The notes: a model not told the origin generated them from the sequence alone. Shown: positions 25,891 to 33,641, counted from the stretch's first letter. The stretch: 64,000 nucleotides of DNA from Paraburkholderia fungorum (GCF_900099835.1 NZ_FNKP01000004.1:186001-250000), one strand, 5' to 3'. Program-made: numbers and translations.

Positions 25891-26502
25891 TCAAGTGATC
25901 AGCGACGGTCCTTCATCGCTTCTAAGTCTTGCTGGCCGAAAAAGCGAATCAATGGCATGAATCGAAAGAACACGGATACCATACGGGCCGGTCAGAACAT
26001 GAACGATAGACGCTCTTCGCGCATTCCGGTCTGCAGGGTAGTTAAAGAGCGCAAATGTCGAGCAGGTAAATACCATGCCGTCGACTTGACGGTCATACCC
26101 CGTCACGGAGTTTGGGCATTTCCTTGAAATCGGCTGCGCGGATGTTAGGTAATAGCGGCTTTCATGGGACGTGGTTCGGACAAGTAGTCGTTCACCGGCA
26201 TCCGTCAGCATCCACCCGGCAAAGACGAGATACGCGAAGACAAGGAATAGGACGGCGATCAATTGGCGGCTGCTAATCCGCCTGTTCGAACTTACTTGCT
26301 TTGCCGACATTCGAGTCAGCATACAGATCGCGGCAACAACTAGCGTGGCGACGCCAAACCCGAGCCACACAGGATCGAATCGGCCACGGAGCGCACCATT
26401 TGCGAAAGAATCAGAGACAGCACTGGACAGGACGAACGCAACAGGGAAAATCGAAATCAGGCCGAAGAACAGGATATACCCCATTACCGACCGGATTTTC
26501 AT
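25891..26502 (-). CDS. Membrane protein, function unknown
   Basis: 203 residues with three hydrophobic segments: about 8-28, 46-62 and 83-100 (LIAVLFLVFAYLVFAGWML), followed by a soluble C-terminal half with two cysteines (RKCPNS, FTCSTF) that would face one side of the membrane. ATG 26502 has GGAG about 8 bp upstream. It lies inside the inserted island; no operon partner and no family recognised. Confidence 0.6.
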   Translation of the reverse strand: MKIRSVMGYILFFGLISIFPVAFVLSSAVSDSFANGALRGRFDPVWLGFGVATLVVAAICMLTRMSAKQVSSNRRISSRQLIAVLFLVFAYLVFAGWMLTDAGERLLVRTTSHESRYYLTSAQPISRKCPNSVTGYDRQVDGMVFTCSTFALFNYPADRNARRASIVHVLTGPYGIRVLSIHAIDSLFRPARLRSDEGPSLIT

Positions 26503-26809
26503 TTTCTATTTCTCCAAGGATCGTAAGCGTCGCAGCGTAGCATCTGCGACCGATGCTGACGGATTGTCAGCGATCCGAGCGCCAGTGTCGCGTGTCCGCA
26601 ATTGGCTTAATCACGGATCCGGTCACGCAGAAGATCACACCCGAACCGAGTTCGTGAGAATAGCCAGAATCGTTATGCGAAACAATTGGACTGGCAGGAT
26701 GTGCCATTGACGCATGTTGTTCCGATGGCCTAGTGGCAGCATGCGGCGACAGGAGCGGACACTCGACCTAAGAGCCTGAATCGTCGACAAACTTCGAGTT
26801 CGTGCACGT
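26503..26809. other. Right end of the island, no gene called
   Basis: About 300 bp between the membrane protein gene and the right junction with the DUF5131 pseudogene. Nothing recognisable was seen. Confidence 0.35.
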
Positions 26810-26816
26810 CGTGCGG
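26810..26816 (+). repeat. 7-bp direct repeat at right junction of the island
   Basis: CGTGCGG, identical to 20281-20287. See the left copy. Confidence 0.5.
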
Positions 26817-27130
26817 CGTGCTTGCGATATAGGTACAGCGCCGTTCGCGCACGCCGTCCGGCGCGTACCGGTCGAAGAGGTCGGACATGCTGTTCGTGAA
26901 GGCGGGGCGACGTACACCTTGCGCTGCGGCTTTTCTGTCCCAGAGCAGCAGATCGTTCCAGTGCGATTCATCGAATTGGCGTTTGGCTGACCCATCGCCC
27001 CAGCCGTATCCAAACCTGCGTGCGAGGTTTTCCGCATAGCAGCCGTCGCAACCCGGGCTGACCTTGCTGCAGCCTCAGTGCGTGTTAAACGTGTGGTCGG
27101 TCCACTCAATGCCCGAGTATTCGCTCATAT
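26810..27130 (-). pseudogene. DUF5131 (Gp37-like) pseudogene, N-terminal part
   Basis: From ATG 27130 the minus strand reads MSEYSGIEWTDHTFNTH, a TGA stop, then GCSKVSPGCDGCYAENLARR, ESHWNDLLLWDRKA and MSDLFDRYAPDGVRER, ending at YIASTPH. These are the N-terminal blocks of the DUF5131 family with the cysteine cluster CxxxxxxCxxCY; a Trp codon has become TGA. The reading resumes at 20287 (PHVDHLLLTKR). The ATG is 11 bp after the upstream gene's stop, so it was once in an operon with it. Confidence 0.85.
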
Positions 27131-27141
27131 CGCTTCCGTTG

Positions 27142-27606
27142 TTAGGGAGGATCGACAATGGCCGGCTGTTCAGTCGCAACAGCGTCCACCAGGTTTCGTG
27201 CGCGCGCTTCGGCCGCCTTGAGGAGTCCAATCAGCCGAAGGTTATCGCCGCACTCGCTGTGGGCCAGATCCAGCGACAGGCCGCTGACCGGCGTGTCATC
27301 GCTGCATTGAAGGGCACATTTTTCCGCCGCGCTTCCAACTATCCAGAAATTCCACCGGCGAACGAAGTGCCACCAGGTCTTCGCACGGTCGAGCTCGTCC
27401 CATGTGGCGCTGAAGTCCAGCACAGAGCCGTGGCTGCTGAAGAAGATACAGCGAACACCGGTCGCACTCGTTGTGGCAACAACGACCTGTCTGCCCTGTG
27501 AGATCGAGCCGACCTCCTGGCCCGATGCGGCGAGCGCGGGAAACCGGCATTGCCATTCACCAGTGCGGGAAATTGCGCGATCCAGAAAAAGATTTTTGCC
27601 CTGCAT
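27142..27606 (-). CDS. Hypothetical protein upstream of the DUF5131 remnant
   Basis: 154 residues from ATG 27606, chosen because GGAG lies 6 bp upstream; the frame is open further but without a ribosome site. Contains a WDELDRAKTWWHFVRRW helix and scattered cysteines. No family recognised. Its stop is 11 bp before the DUF5131 start, so they were co-transcribed, probably as part of a plasmid accessory operon running from 29.9 kb. Confidence 0.55.
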   Translation of the reverse strand: MQGKNLFLDRAISRTGEWQCRFPALAASGQEVGSISQGRQVVVATTSATGVRCIFFSSHGSVLDFSATWDELDRAKTWWHFVRRWNFWIVGSAAEKCALQCSDDTPVSGLSLDLAHSECGDNLRLIGLLKAAEARARNLVDAVATEQPAIVDPP

Positions 27607-27729
27607 GAGAACTCCAGATTTGAAGGGATATGCGGAAATCCGCACGTCGTGAGAACAGCTTGCCTGGTCTCTCGCGATGTCAAGAAAGGGTGCACGGTCA
27701 GCCGGTATCGACCGCGCGAACGATTGCCT

Positions 27730-27933
27730 ATGCTGATCGAACACACGTTCCGCAGCGAGCTCACGACCATGTGGAAATGCATCCGGTGCCGCAGTTTGAT
27801 TCCATTCGAGGCGGTCGAGCCAGGCATCGACAGCTTCGGCATTTACTTCATCTGTCCGGTATGCCGGCGACGCAACAAGCTGGTCAACGTCGGCAAGCGA
27901 GGGCGCATTGCGCTGATGCAGACGGGAACCTGA
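27730..27933 (+). CDS. Small zinc-ribbon protein
   Basis: About 67 residues (or 54 from the ATG at 27769). Two CxxC pairs are well placed: MWKCIRCRSLIPFEAVEPG and FICPVCRRRNKLVN, with no other recognisable part. It lies on the plus strand inside an otherwise minus-strand stretch and overlaps the ASCH gene's 3' end by 50 bp. No clear ribosome site, so the call is tentative. Confidence 0.4.
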   Translation: MLIEHTFRSELTTMWKCIRCRSLIPFEAVEPGIDSFGIYFICPVCRRRNKLVNVGKRGRIALMQTGT

Positions 27934-28291
27934 TGGCGGCAATCAGAGAGTCCGGTTGCGGCTGACCGCCCACGTCGATAGCGAATACCGCGACAGGATC
28001 GATCCCAAAGTGCGGGTGCGTGATCGTCCTCGGAACATAGCCGCGCCACGGCACCAATAGCTGCCGTCGGAAATCGTCGGCGCGCGGATAGCCTCGCGTC
28101 ATGAGCACGAAGTCGTAGTGTCGACCGACCAGGCGCTTACGCCAGTGGTCGGTCTCAAGCCGGAACTCCTCCGGCTTCCGGCCTGCACGGATTTCATCGA
28201 AGTAGAAGCCCTTCAGCGGTAGAAACAGGACGGCGGTGCTTACGTCTTCATCGATTGATTCACGCGCGCTGCGCGGTCGGCCCGGGTACAT
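27884..28291 (-). CDS. ASCH/PUA-like domain protein
   Basis: 135 residues from ATG 28291 (AGGAAG upstream). The core LPLKGFYFDEIRAGRKPEEF-type start, then WRKRLVGRHYDFVLMTRGYP, VPWRGYVPRTITHPHFG and VAVFAIDV, matches phage/plasmid ASCH-domain proteins, a PUA-related RNA- or nucleotide-binding fold. Substrate unknown. Promoter of the CTTGACTT type at 28322-28348 is just upstream, so it starts its own transcript although the DUF1173 gene lies behind it on the same strand. Confidence 0.7.
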   Translation of the reverse strand: MYPGRPRSARESIDEDVSTAVLFLPLKGFYFDEIRAGRKPEEFRLETDHWRKRLVGRHYDFVLMTRGYPRADDFRRQLLVPWRGYVPRTITHPHFGIDPVAVFAIDVGGQPQPDSLIAAIRFPSASAQCALACRR

Positions 28292-28321
28292 GGCTCTTCC
28301 TGTTTGATCGTGAAAGGTCCA

Positions 28322-28348
28322 AGGTTGCCTGACGGTACCGGAAGTCAA
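28322..28348 (-). promoter_or_regulatory. Promoter of the ASCH gene (CTTGACTT type)
   Basis: Minus-strand TTGACT (28343-28348), 15-bp spacer, CAACCT (28322-28327), 31 bp before the start codon. The -10 is poor; the call rests on the shared -35 box and spacing. Confidence 0.4.
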
Positions 28349-28354
28349 GCGCCG

Positions 28355-29596
28355 TCACACCGGGATCGGGCGACGTTCCTTGCGGACGGTCGGAAGCTGG
28401 ACCGTACTGAGGGCTTCGCGGTCGACGTTCCATTCAACAGCCGGGATGCTCCGCGAGAGTCGCAGTTCGCGCTTCTGTTCCTTCCTCGCTTCGTAGGACG
28501 CGAGGCCATTCATCCCGTAGACCTCGATGTGCGTTGGCACGGCGGTGTCGCGCAGCACGAAATCTGGCAGCATGACGTCGTCTGTTGACATGCGCACCGG
28601 CTTGAGAAAGCTTCGATGTTCTGCAACCAGCCGATTTGCCATCGCCACCTCGTGGATCGAGTCGCAGGGTATATACGTCGCTGAGCAGAGCATTGCAGCC
28701 AGATCGATTAGCTTCAGATGACCCTTCGAGGTGCGTTCGACGAGAAGGAGGGCGACAACGCGAGCGGCACGATCTCCTCGAGCGGTCCAGGCGTGCCGGA
28801 AGGTTTTCGCCGCATGGTCGATGAGTGTGGAGCTGGCGTAGTATTTACGGGCGCTTTGTCTCAGGCTTAGTGCGTGGCCGTATTGCGTCGGAGTGACCTC
28901 GTTGATTTCGCCGATGACGAGACCCCGCTGGGTCGTGCCTTGCGCGTTGCTCACCAGTCTCGCGATAAAGGCATCAAATTCTGCATTGATCGCGACGCGG
29001 TCAGCTTCGTCGAAACGCCGCATGATGTGCAGGACGTTCTGCGCTTCAGCGCCGTTGATCAAGGCGGTGCCAACCTCAGCGAGTAGCAGCGCGTTGCACA
29101 GTCCCCAGTGGCGATTGGTGCTCAGGCCCGTCCACTGGTTGAGACCCGCTTCCGTCCAGAGCGCCTGAAGAAAGGCAAGGAGGGTGGCGGAACGGCGGCT
29201 GGTGCGGGTTGTTGACGGGGAGCCCACGCCGCGAGTACCCGGCGTCACGTCGCGCAGCGTAAGGGCAGCATCCAGCTTCACATTCAGCCCTGTGGGCGTT
29301 GCCACGATCGCGGCATTGCTGTCGCCTCCACCTGTGGCTCTCGAAGCATCCGGGTCTTTGTAGAACGGACAACTGCCGCGCTTATGACGATGACCGTCCT
29401 CTGGCCAACCCGCGAGATGAAGCAGGCTGCCATAACGCCTGATGACCAGTTTCAGCGGCGTCGTACCGGTCGTGCACAGGCAGAGCGCGAATCCCGGCGC
29501 CACCTTCGCACGCTCGAGGCGTTTGACATAGCGGGCGGGGTTTTCCTGCAAGTCTTCCAGCGGGAACGTGCTGTTATCGAATGAGACGAGGGACAT
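28355..29596 (-). CDS. DUF1173-family protein
   Basis: 413 residues. N-terminal CLC motif (FALCLCTTG) and a later CPFY within HKRGSCPFYKDPD match the DUF1173 family of plasmid and ICE proteins, where these cysteines and histidines may bind metal. The C-terminal part holds a DUF1173-like PDFVLRD segment followed by HIEVYGM, a pattern resembling nuclease-like folds (D, E-x-Y). Function is unknown. ATG 29596 is followed closely by the ASCH gene. Confidence 0.65.
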   Translation of the reverse strand: MSLVSFDNSTFPLEDLQENPARYVKRLERAKVAPGFALCLCTTGTTPLKLVIRRYGSLLHLAGWPEDGHRHKRGSCPFYKDPDASRATGGGDSNAAIVATPTGLNVKLDAALTLRDVTPGTRGVGSPSTTRTSRRSATLLAFLQALWTEAGLNQWTGLSTNRHWGLCNALLLAEVGTALINGAEAQNVLHIMRRFDEADRVAINAEFDAFIARLVSNAQGTTQRGLVIGEINEVTPTQYGHALSLRQSARKYYASSTLIDHAAKTFRHAWTARGDRAARVVALLLVERTSKGHLKLIDLAAMLCSATYIPCDSIHEVAMANRLVAEHRSFLKPVRMSTDDVMLPDFVLRDTAVPTHIEVYGMNGLASYEARKEQKRELRLSRSIPAVEWNVDREALSTVQLPTVRKERRPIPV

Positions 29597-29727
29597 GAGT
29601 TGTGCACCATAGAAAATGGCCGCGCACGGCGGCCATGAGTCGATGTATCGGGGACACGAGGGTCACCGGCTGGAGTTATGGAGAGAGGGCGTGTCGTCAG
29701 GTCCGACGTCCCGAAAATCCCGTGCAT

Positions 29728-29925
29728 TCAGACAATGACCCCGATATCCGCGTCCGGTCCCCGCCAGAAAGAGCCGTCAAAGTCGTCAAGCACCACAACC
29801 GTCCCGGTTGAGCGATCGTGCAGGGTGACGAACCCTTCGCTGATTCTTGAGTCTCCCGCCTCGTAGCGCACACGGCGCTTCCATAGCGACGCCTCTCGGT
29901 GAGGTGGATGCTGCTTGTGGGGCAT
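29728..29925 (-). CDS. 65-residue protein, function unknown
   Basis: Small protein with GTVVVLDDFDGSFWRGPDAD, an acidic C-terminal half after a basic His-rich start. GGAG precedes the ATG by 8 bp. Probably part of the accessory operon with DUF1173. No family recognised. Confidence 0.5.
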   Translation of the reverse strand: MPHKQHPPHREASLWKRRVRYEAGDSRISEGFVTLHDRSTGTVVVLDDFDGSFWRGPDADIGVIV

Positions 29926-30012
29926 TGCGTGGGGCTCCGTGACATATGCCCGCGGCGGGTCTTTTCGAAAAGGTTGCTGCTTGCGTCAAGCGACAAAGAT
30001 CAGGCGAAGGAA

Positions 30013-30267
30013 TTACCCTTGCGACAGCTTATCGCCGTCGCAATACGTTTCCGTCGTGATCGTTGTCTTCTTGTCCGCGCCAAGCAAAACATCCCGCACA
30101 TACGGGCGGCAGACTTTCCCATCGGGCATCTGAACGGACGAAAGTTCGACGCTTGCTCCGTTGGCCGAAAATGTGCTGACTGAGAGCAGCTTGCCTTGAG
30201 GGGCGCTCGCCTCGGCGTGAGCGACAACAGTAAAAGCGCTCAGCGCAATCAACAGAATTCTTTTCAT
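30013..30267 (-). CDS. Small exported protein, function unknown
   Basis: 84 residues. ATG 30267 is chosen since AAGGACAAGGAG lies upstream and it gives a signal peptide MKRILLIALSAFTVVAHA with an AHA-type cleavage site. Mature part of about 65 residues with two cysteines (GKVCRPYV, TETYCDGD), probably a disulfide. Periplasmic; role unknown. Adjacent gene 30454-30978 also encodes an exported protein. Confidence 0.6.
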   Translation of the reverse strand: MKRILLIALSAFTVVAHAEASAPQGKLLSVSTFSANGASVELSSVQMPDGKVCRPYVRDVLLGADKKTTITTETYCDGDKLSQG

Positions 30268-30453
30268 CTCCTTGTCCTTGGTCGGGTTTGGTTGAGTCGG
30301 ACGAGTCACGGGTGCCGCCGCCAGCGGTCAGGCGTAGCACTCTTCCATTTTTATTCCAGTCGAAACGGAATTTGGGTGCAAAAGAGGCATGATCAGGCGA
30401 GGCTTTCATCGACCGCTAAGACGAAGTCGCCAGCTTGTGTGGCGGTTGGGCAC

Positions 30454-30978
30454 TTACTCCGCTGCGCGGGCCGGTTGCAGCGTCAGCGTGTACTGGTCCC
30501 GCAAAGGAACTGCTACCGAATCGCCAACCCGGACTTTCACGGTTTTACTGTCGCTCCAGCCGTGCGAGAGCGGTCGTTGTGTAGCGAAGCCCTCGTTCTC
30601 GATGGTCTGCATGCCGTCAAGCGTCTGGCGATTCACCCATGCGGTTAGCGAAACCGTGCCGGGCGTCGCATCGGCCAACGCTAACTGCAGCGTATTGCCA
30701 ATGTCAGCGGTCGCCAACTGACACTTCGGCTCGTTGCTGATGACACCGGTGTCAGGACTGCACGACGCGACGTAACTCACGCGCACGTAGCTGGTGCTCA
30801 TCTGTACCGGATTCCGTTTCGAAAGCGCAACGCGGCCGCTCTGGACGACATTGCCCGTTGCGTCGGCGAGCCGGTATTCGAGTGTGTAACCGCTGGGCAG
30901 AGCGTTGGCGGCAAACGCAGTTGTTGCCCCTGACAAAAGGGCTGGAGCGGCGAAGCAGACGAGCAGTTTCCTGAACAT
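30454..30978 (-). CDS. Exported beta-rich protein, function unknown
   Basis: 174 residues with signal peptide MFRKLLVCFAAPALLSGATT, cleavage near AFA-AN. The mature part is beta-rich with two cysteines (ASCSPD, PKCQL), and ends QYTLTLQPARAAE. AGGA upstream of ATG 30978. Promoter of the CTTGACTT type at 31025-31051. With the 84-residue exported protein it may form a periplasmic pair. No family recognised. Confidence 0.6.
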   Translation of the reverse strand: MFRKLLVCFAAPALLSGATTAFAANALPSGYTLEYRLADATGNVVQSGRVALSKRNPVQMSTSYVRVSYVASCSPDTGVISNEPKCQLATADIGNTLQLALADATPGTVSLTAWVNRQTLDGMQTIENEGFATQRPLSHGWSDSKTVKVRVGDSVAVPLRDQYTLTLQPARAAE

Positions 30979-31024
30979 AACGATTCCTGGAAGAGGTAGT
31001 GTTAAAGGTAGTAACGCCCCACTG

Positions 31025-31051
31025 ATTCTGTATCCAGTCAGTCGAAGTCAA
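31025..31051 (-). promoter_or_regulatory. Promoter of the exported-protein operon (CTTGACTT type)
   Basis: Minus-strand TTGACT (31046-31051), 15-bp spacer, CAGAAT (31025-31030), about 47 bp before the start codon. Confidence 0.55.
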
Positions 31052-31113
31052 GAGGGCGAAAGGGCCATGCTTTTGCGCGTCTTTCGCCGATTTTCGATCC
31101 CGGGGTTCTTTCG

Positions 31114-31176
31114 GTGCCGGCGAAAGCTATACGTTTTTGTGGAGCATTCCCGGTTAAGGCCGTCAACCGGTTGACG
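31114..31176 (+). repeat. 63-bp dispersed repeat, copy 2
   Basis: 53 of 63 bases match 9920-9982, including GAAAGCTAT, GTTTTTGTG, GCATTC and the palindrome TCAACCGGTTGA. It lies between a minus-strand CTTGACTT promoter and plus-strand promoter B. Two DnaA-box-like sites follow at 31244-31278. Confidence 0.65.
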
Positions 31177-31243
31177 GAGCGTCGCTTTGCCTCCTATACG
31201 AGGCTCCCGGAAAGGAGCCCTTTGGCTCAGGAATCCGTCTCAC

Positions 31244-31278
31244 TTGTCCACAGGGATTTGCACAGAAGATGTGGATAA
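31244..31278. promoter_or_regulatory. Two DnaA-box-like sites
   Basis: TTGTCCACA (31244-31252) differs by one base from the DnaA consensus, and TGTGGATAA (31270-31278) is a perfect box on the minus strand. Together with the adjacent 63-bp repeat this could mark a replication control site; there is no initiator gene in the window to support an origin. Confidence 0.4.
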
Positions 31279-31309
31279 CTACGAAAGCGGCGGTCACGTG
31301 CGTGCGGTT

Positions 31310-31401
31310 GAAAGCTACGTCGTTTGTTCGTGCATACCTGGGCGCAAAGCCAGCCGCGCTCCGCTACGATTGCGCCATCTACCGCGTCAGTGACGCATCG
31401 A
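31310..31401 (+). promoter_or_regulatory. Shared-architecture promoter B
   Basis: Upstream box GAAAGC (31310-31315) ... CGTTTG ... GCATACC, 55 bp to -10 TACGAT (31365-31370), then ACC-GCGTC / GACGC-ATCGA (31381-31401). Drives the 31492 series. A GCCCGC-TTTT-GCGGGC hairpin follows at once. Confidence 0.65.
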
Positions 31402-31437
31402 CCGACGCCCGCGTTTTGCGGGCGTTTCCTTTTACCC

Positions 31438-31493
31438 CGACGGGTTCCATATCCGTCGGGATGTGCTCCCGTCGCAACACCCGGAAAGCACAT
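31438..31493 (+). promoter_or_regulatory. Switch-like 5' leader of the 31492 gene
   Basis: CGACGGG (31438-31444) can pair with CCGTCGG nearby (31453-31459) or with CCCGTCG (31468-31474). The segment ATGTGCT (31461-31467) is perfectly complementary to AGCACAT (31487-31493), which includes the first two bases of the start codon. A switch between hairpins could hide or free the start. Confidence 0.55.
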
Positions 31494-31713
31494 GATCCGC
31501 CAACGCATCCTCCGTTTCGGTATGCAGATGTTCCATACGTACGGCCTGTCTCGCGATGAGCTGGTACGTGTCGTCAAAGCAAAGAAGCGCTATTCGGCGC
31601 ACTACCGGGCGGCAGCTTTGCGCCACCTGGTTGCCGATGCACCGCTTTCTGTGACAGCTGGCCAGCCGTTTGCAGAGCGGCGACGTCGTGTACGCCGGCA
31701 CTACGGCCTTTGA
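31492..31713 (+). CDS. Small basic protein, function unknown
   Basis: 73 residues from ATG 31492. Very basic and helical (ELVRVVKAKKRYSAHYRAAA, ERRRRVRRHYGL), so nucleic-acid binding is plausible. GGAAAG lies upstream. First gene after promoter B. No family recognised. Confidence 0.55.
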   Translation: MIRQRILRFGMQMFHTYGLSRDELVRVVKAKKRYSAHYRAAALRHLVADAPLSVTAGQPFAERRRRVRRHYGL

Positions 31714-31732
31714 CTGCTTAAGTATTCAATCT

Positions 31733-31787
31733 CCCACTGGGGCATGCCCCGTGGGGACATGCCTCTGTTTCTTCAGGAACTGGCATG
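31733..31787 (+). promoter_or_regulatory. Switch-like 5' leader of the 31785 gene
   Basis: Stem CCCAC (31733-31737) / GTGGG (31751-31755) with GGCATG (31741-31746) in the loop. That loop can pair with CATGCC (31758-31763), which in turn is complementary to GGCATG (31782-31787) containing the start codon. X / X' / X'' layout. Confidence 0.55.
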
Positions 31788-32162
31788 TACAACCACTTTA
31801 TCCAGACTTTCATTGATGCTCAGACTGCCGCTCACCGGCATTACAGTGCGATCGCCGAAACAGAGAAGCGGCTTTTCGGAAGCGGCGCGGTAGCGGCGGT
31901 TCGGCCGGCCGGCACCGCGCAGATCGTGGCGGAGTTGCGGCGCGTGTACGAAACGCTCGCGGACCGGATCATTACGAAAGCGCGCGTTGAGTTTCCCGCC
32001 GTTGATGGCCGTCCTCCGGTCGACCGCAAACGCTTGTTCCGCCTAGCGGCGTTTGATATCGAGCGCTCACTTCAGCAAGGGGTGGCGCCGGATTTTGATC
32101 GCCTGTGGCACGTGCTCGAAACGGAGCTGCGGGGCGTTGATGTGTTGGGGGGAGAGCGGTGA
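31785..32162 (+). CDS. Helical plasmid protein, function unknown
   Basis: 125 residues, ATG preceded by CAGGAA. Amphipathic helices throughout (FIDAQTAAHRHYSAIAETEK, AQIVAELRRVYETLADRII); no cysteine motif or membrane segment. Its stop overlaps the methylase-like gene's GTG/ATG start, so the two are coupled and may work together. No family recognised. Confidence 0.6.
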   Translation: MYNHFIQTFIDAQTAAHRHYSAIAETEKRLFGSGAVAAVRPAGTAQIVAELRRVYETLADRIITKARVEFPAVDGRPPVDRKRLFRLAAFDIERSLQQGVAPDFDRLWHVLETELRGVDVLGGER

Positions 32163-33196
32163 TGGGGCGCCGCCAACGAATCGAACGCGCCGCAATGGGA
32201 GGGGATCCCCATAAGGCCGCGATCATCCGGGCAATGCGTGAGTTTTCTCACTCGCATGACCAGTACACCGTCTTCTCGGATTTTGTCGAGATCAGCGCGA
32301 TCGCCATCAGTAGCAAGGTCGACCAGTCGCAGTTCGAGGCCCGCGAGAAGCGGTATCTGGACATTGTCGGAAAGTACAAGCCGGATGAGGTACAGCTATT
32401 TTGTGCCATGTTCGCCGAACTGCATATGTGCTACCGCGAGCGTGTCGATGCTCTTGGCGACCCAGGTGCGGCGTTAGTACGCGATGACAGTCTCGGCGAC
32501 GTACTGGGCGAAATCTTCATGGCGCTCGAGTTGGGCAATGACCGCGCCGGCCAGTTTTTTACACCCTATAGCGTGTCGTTGCTGATGGCCATGATGACGG
32601 TCGGCGATGGTGCCGCGATCCGGGAAAAGGGCTTTATCACGCTTCAGGAGCCGGCATGCGGCTCTGCGGGCATGGTGGTGGCGACAGCACAGGCGATGCA
32701 TTGTGCAGGGCTCAGTTATCCCGAAACCCTGCATGCGACGTGCGTCGATATCGATCAGCGTTGCGTTCACATGGCCTACGTACAGTTGTCGCTGTTGGGC
32801 GTACCTGCGGTGGTCGTACACGGCAATGCATTGTCGCTCGACGTTTGGGGGGTGTGGTACACACCAGCCCATGCGATCGTAGGCTGGGGCTCAAGGCTTC
32901 GTCACCGCCGTGCGGCAGATGCGATGACACAGTTGCTACGCGGTGATCGCGAGGATGGCGAAGGCAGCGGGCACCAGAGTTCCGGGCAGCCTGTTGAAGC
33001 GTCCTTGCAGCCGCCTGAAGCTGAGGCGATCGATTCCGCGCAAGCGGACATCGAAAGCGAGGTGGCGGTCGTTGATGATGTCGACAAGCAGAAGGCCGGA
33101 TGCGAGGAGTCGCTCGCGGATCTGTTTGAACAGCTTTCCGCGGACGTGAAAGCGGAGACGATTTTCGACCGTGTCGGCCAGCTGGCGTTGTTCTGA
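32159..33196 (+). CDS. N6-DNA-methylase-like protein lacking the NPPY motif
   Basis: 345 residues starting GTG-ATG. Residues 131-136 GQFFTP and 164-172 EPACGSAGM are the type I/N6-methyltransferase (HsdM-like) signatures, the latter binding S-adenosylmethionine. The expected (N/D)PP(Y/F) catalytic motif is absent; at its place is GNALSLDVWGVWYTPAHAI. From about 250 on the protein is acidic and low-complexity. It may be a non-catalytic or divergent methylase, possibly helping the plasmid evade restriction. Coupled to the 31785 gene; no hsdR or hsdS here. Confidence 0.7.
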   Translation: MMGRRQRIERAAMGGDPHKAAIIRAMREFSHSHDQYTVFSDFVEISAIAISSKVDQSQFEAREKRYLDIVGKYKPDEVQLFCAMFAELHMCYRERVDALGDPGAALVRDDSLGDVLGEIFMALELGNDRAGQFFTPYSVSLLMAMMTVGDGAAIREKGFITLQEPACGSAGMVVATAQAMHCAGLSYPETLHATCVDIDQRCVHMAYVQLSLLGVPAVVVHGNALSLDVWGVWYTPAHAIVGWGSRLRHRRAADAMTQLLRGDREDGEGSGHQSSGQPVEASLQPPEAEAIDSAQADIESEVAVVDDVDKQKAGCEESLADLFEQLSADVKAETIFDRVGQLALF

Positions 33197-33302
33197 CGGA
33201 GTCTGTTGTCGTCGTGCGTCGTCAGGTGGCTGTTTCATTAATCCGCGCGGGATCGCTCCCGTACGGGTGCGCTCCTGCAATTTCTATTGAAGGTAAAGCA
33301 CC

Positions 33303-33563
33303 ATGTACACGGCACCCGTTGCACGCAACGACAGTTGCACAAACGGTGGTGGCAGGACCGGGCCGAACGTCCCGGCAGGTTTTCGCGAGGTCACGAAAGA
33401 TGAATTCTTTGCTGCGCTCTACAGTGACCCGCGCGACATCATGCCCAGCAATGTCAATCCCAACTTCACGTCCTGGGAGACGAAAAGAAGGGAGGTATGG
33501 GGCTGGACTTACCCGGGATGGAAGAATCCACGGGAAGAAAAGATCTTCGCCCTGAAGCTCTGA
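33303..33563 (+). CDS. 86-residue plasmid protein, function unknown
   Basis: ATG preceded by GAAGGTAAAG. Contains PAGFREVTKDEFFAALYSDP and TSWETKRREVWGWTYPGW, a compact globular look. The leader (33245-33290) has a GGGATCGCTCCC-type hairpin followed by GTGCGCTCC, a weaker member of the switch-leader group. The terminator at 33608 ends this transcript. Confidence 0.6.
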   Translation: MYTAPVARNDSCTNGGGRTGPNVPAGFREVTKDEFFAALYSDPRDIMPSNVNPNFTSWETKRREVWGWTYPGWKNPREEKIFALKL

Positions 33564-33607
33564 TGGTGTATTGACCTCCCGGCGACGGACCACCGACTCT
33601 TTGACAG

Positions 33608-33634
33608 ACCCGGCTTTTTGCCGGGTTTTTTTTT
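33608..33634 (+). terminator. Rho-independent terminator
   Basis: ACCCGGC (33608-33614), T loop, GCCGGGT (33620-33626), then T run. It separates the methylase series from promoter C of the PRTRC operon. Confidence 0.85.
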
Positions 33635-33641
33635 GCCTTCA

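Noticed and set aside
31244..31278. Replication origin
   Set aside because: Two DnaA-like boxes alone are not enough: no iterons, no AT-rich unwinding segment and no initiator gene in the window.
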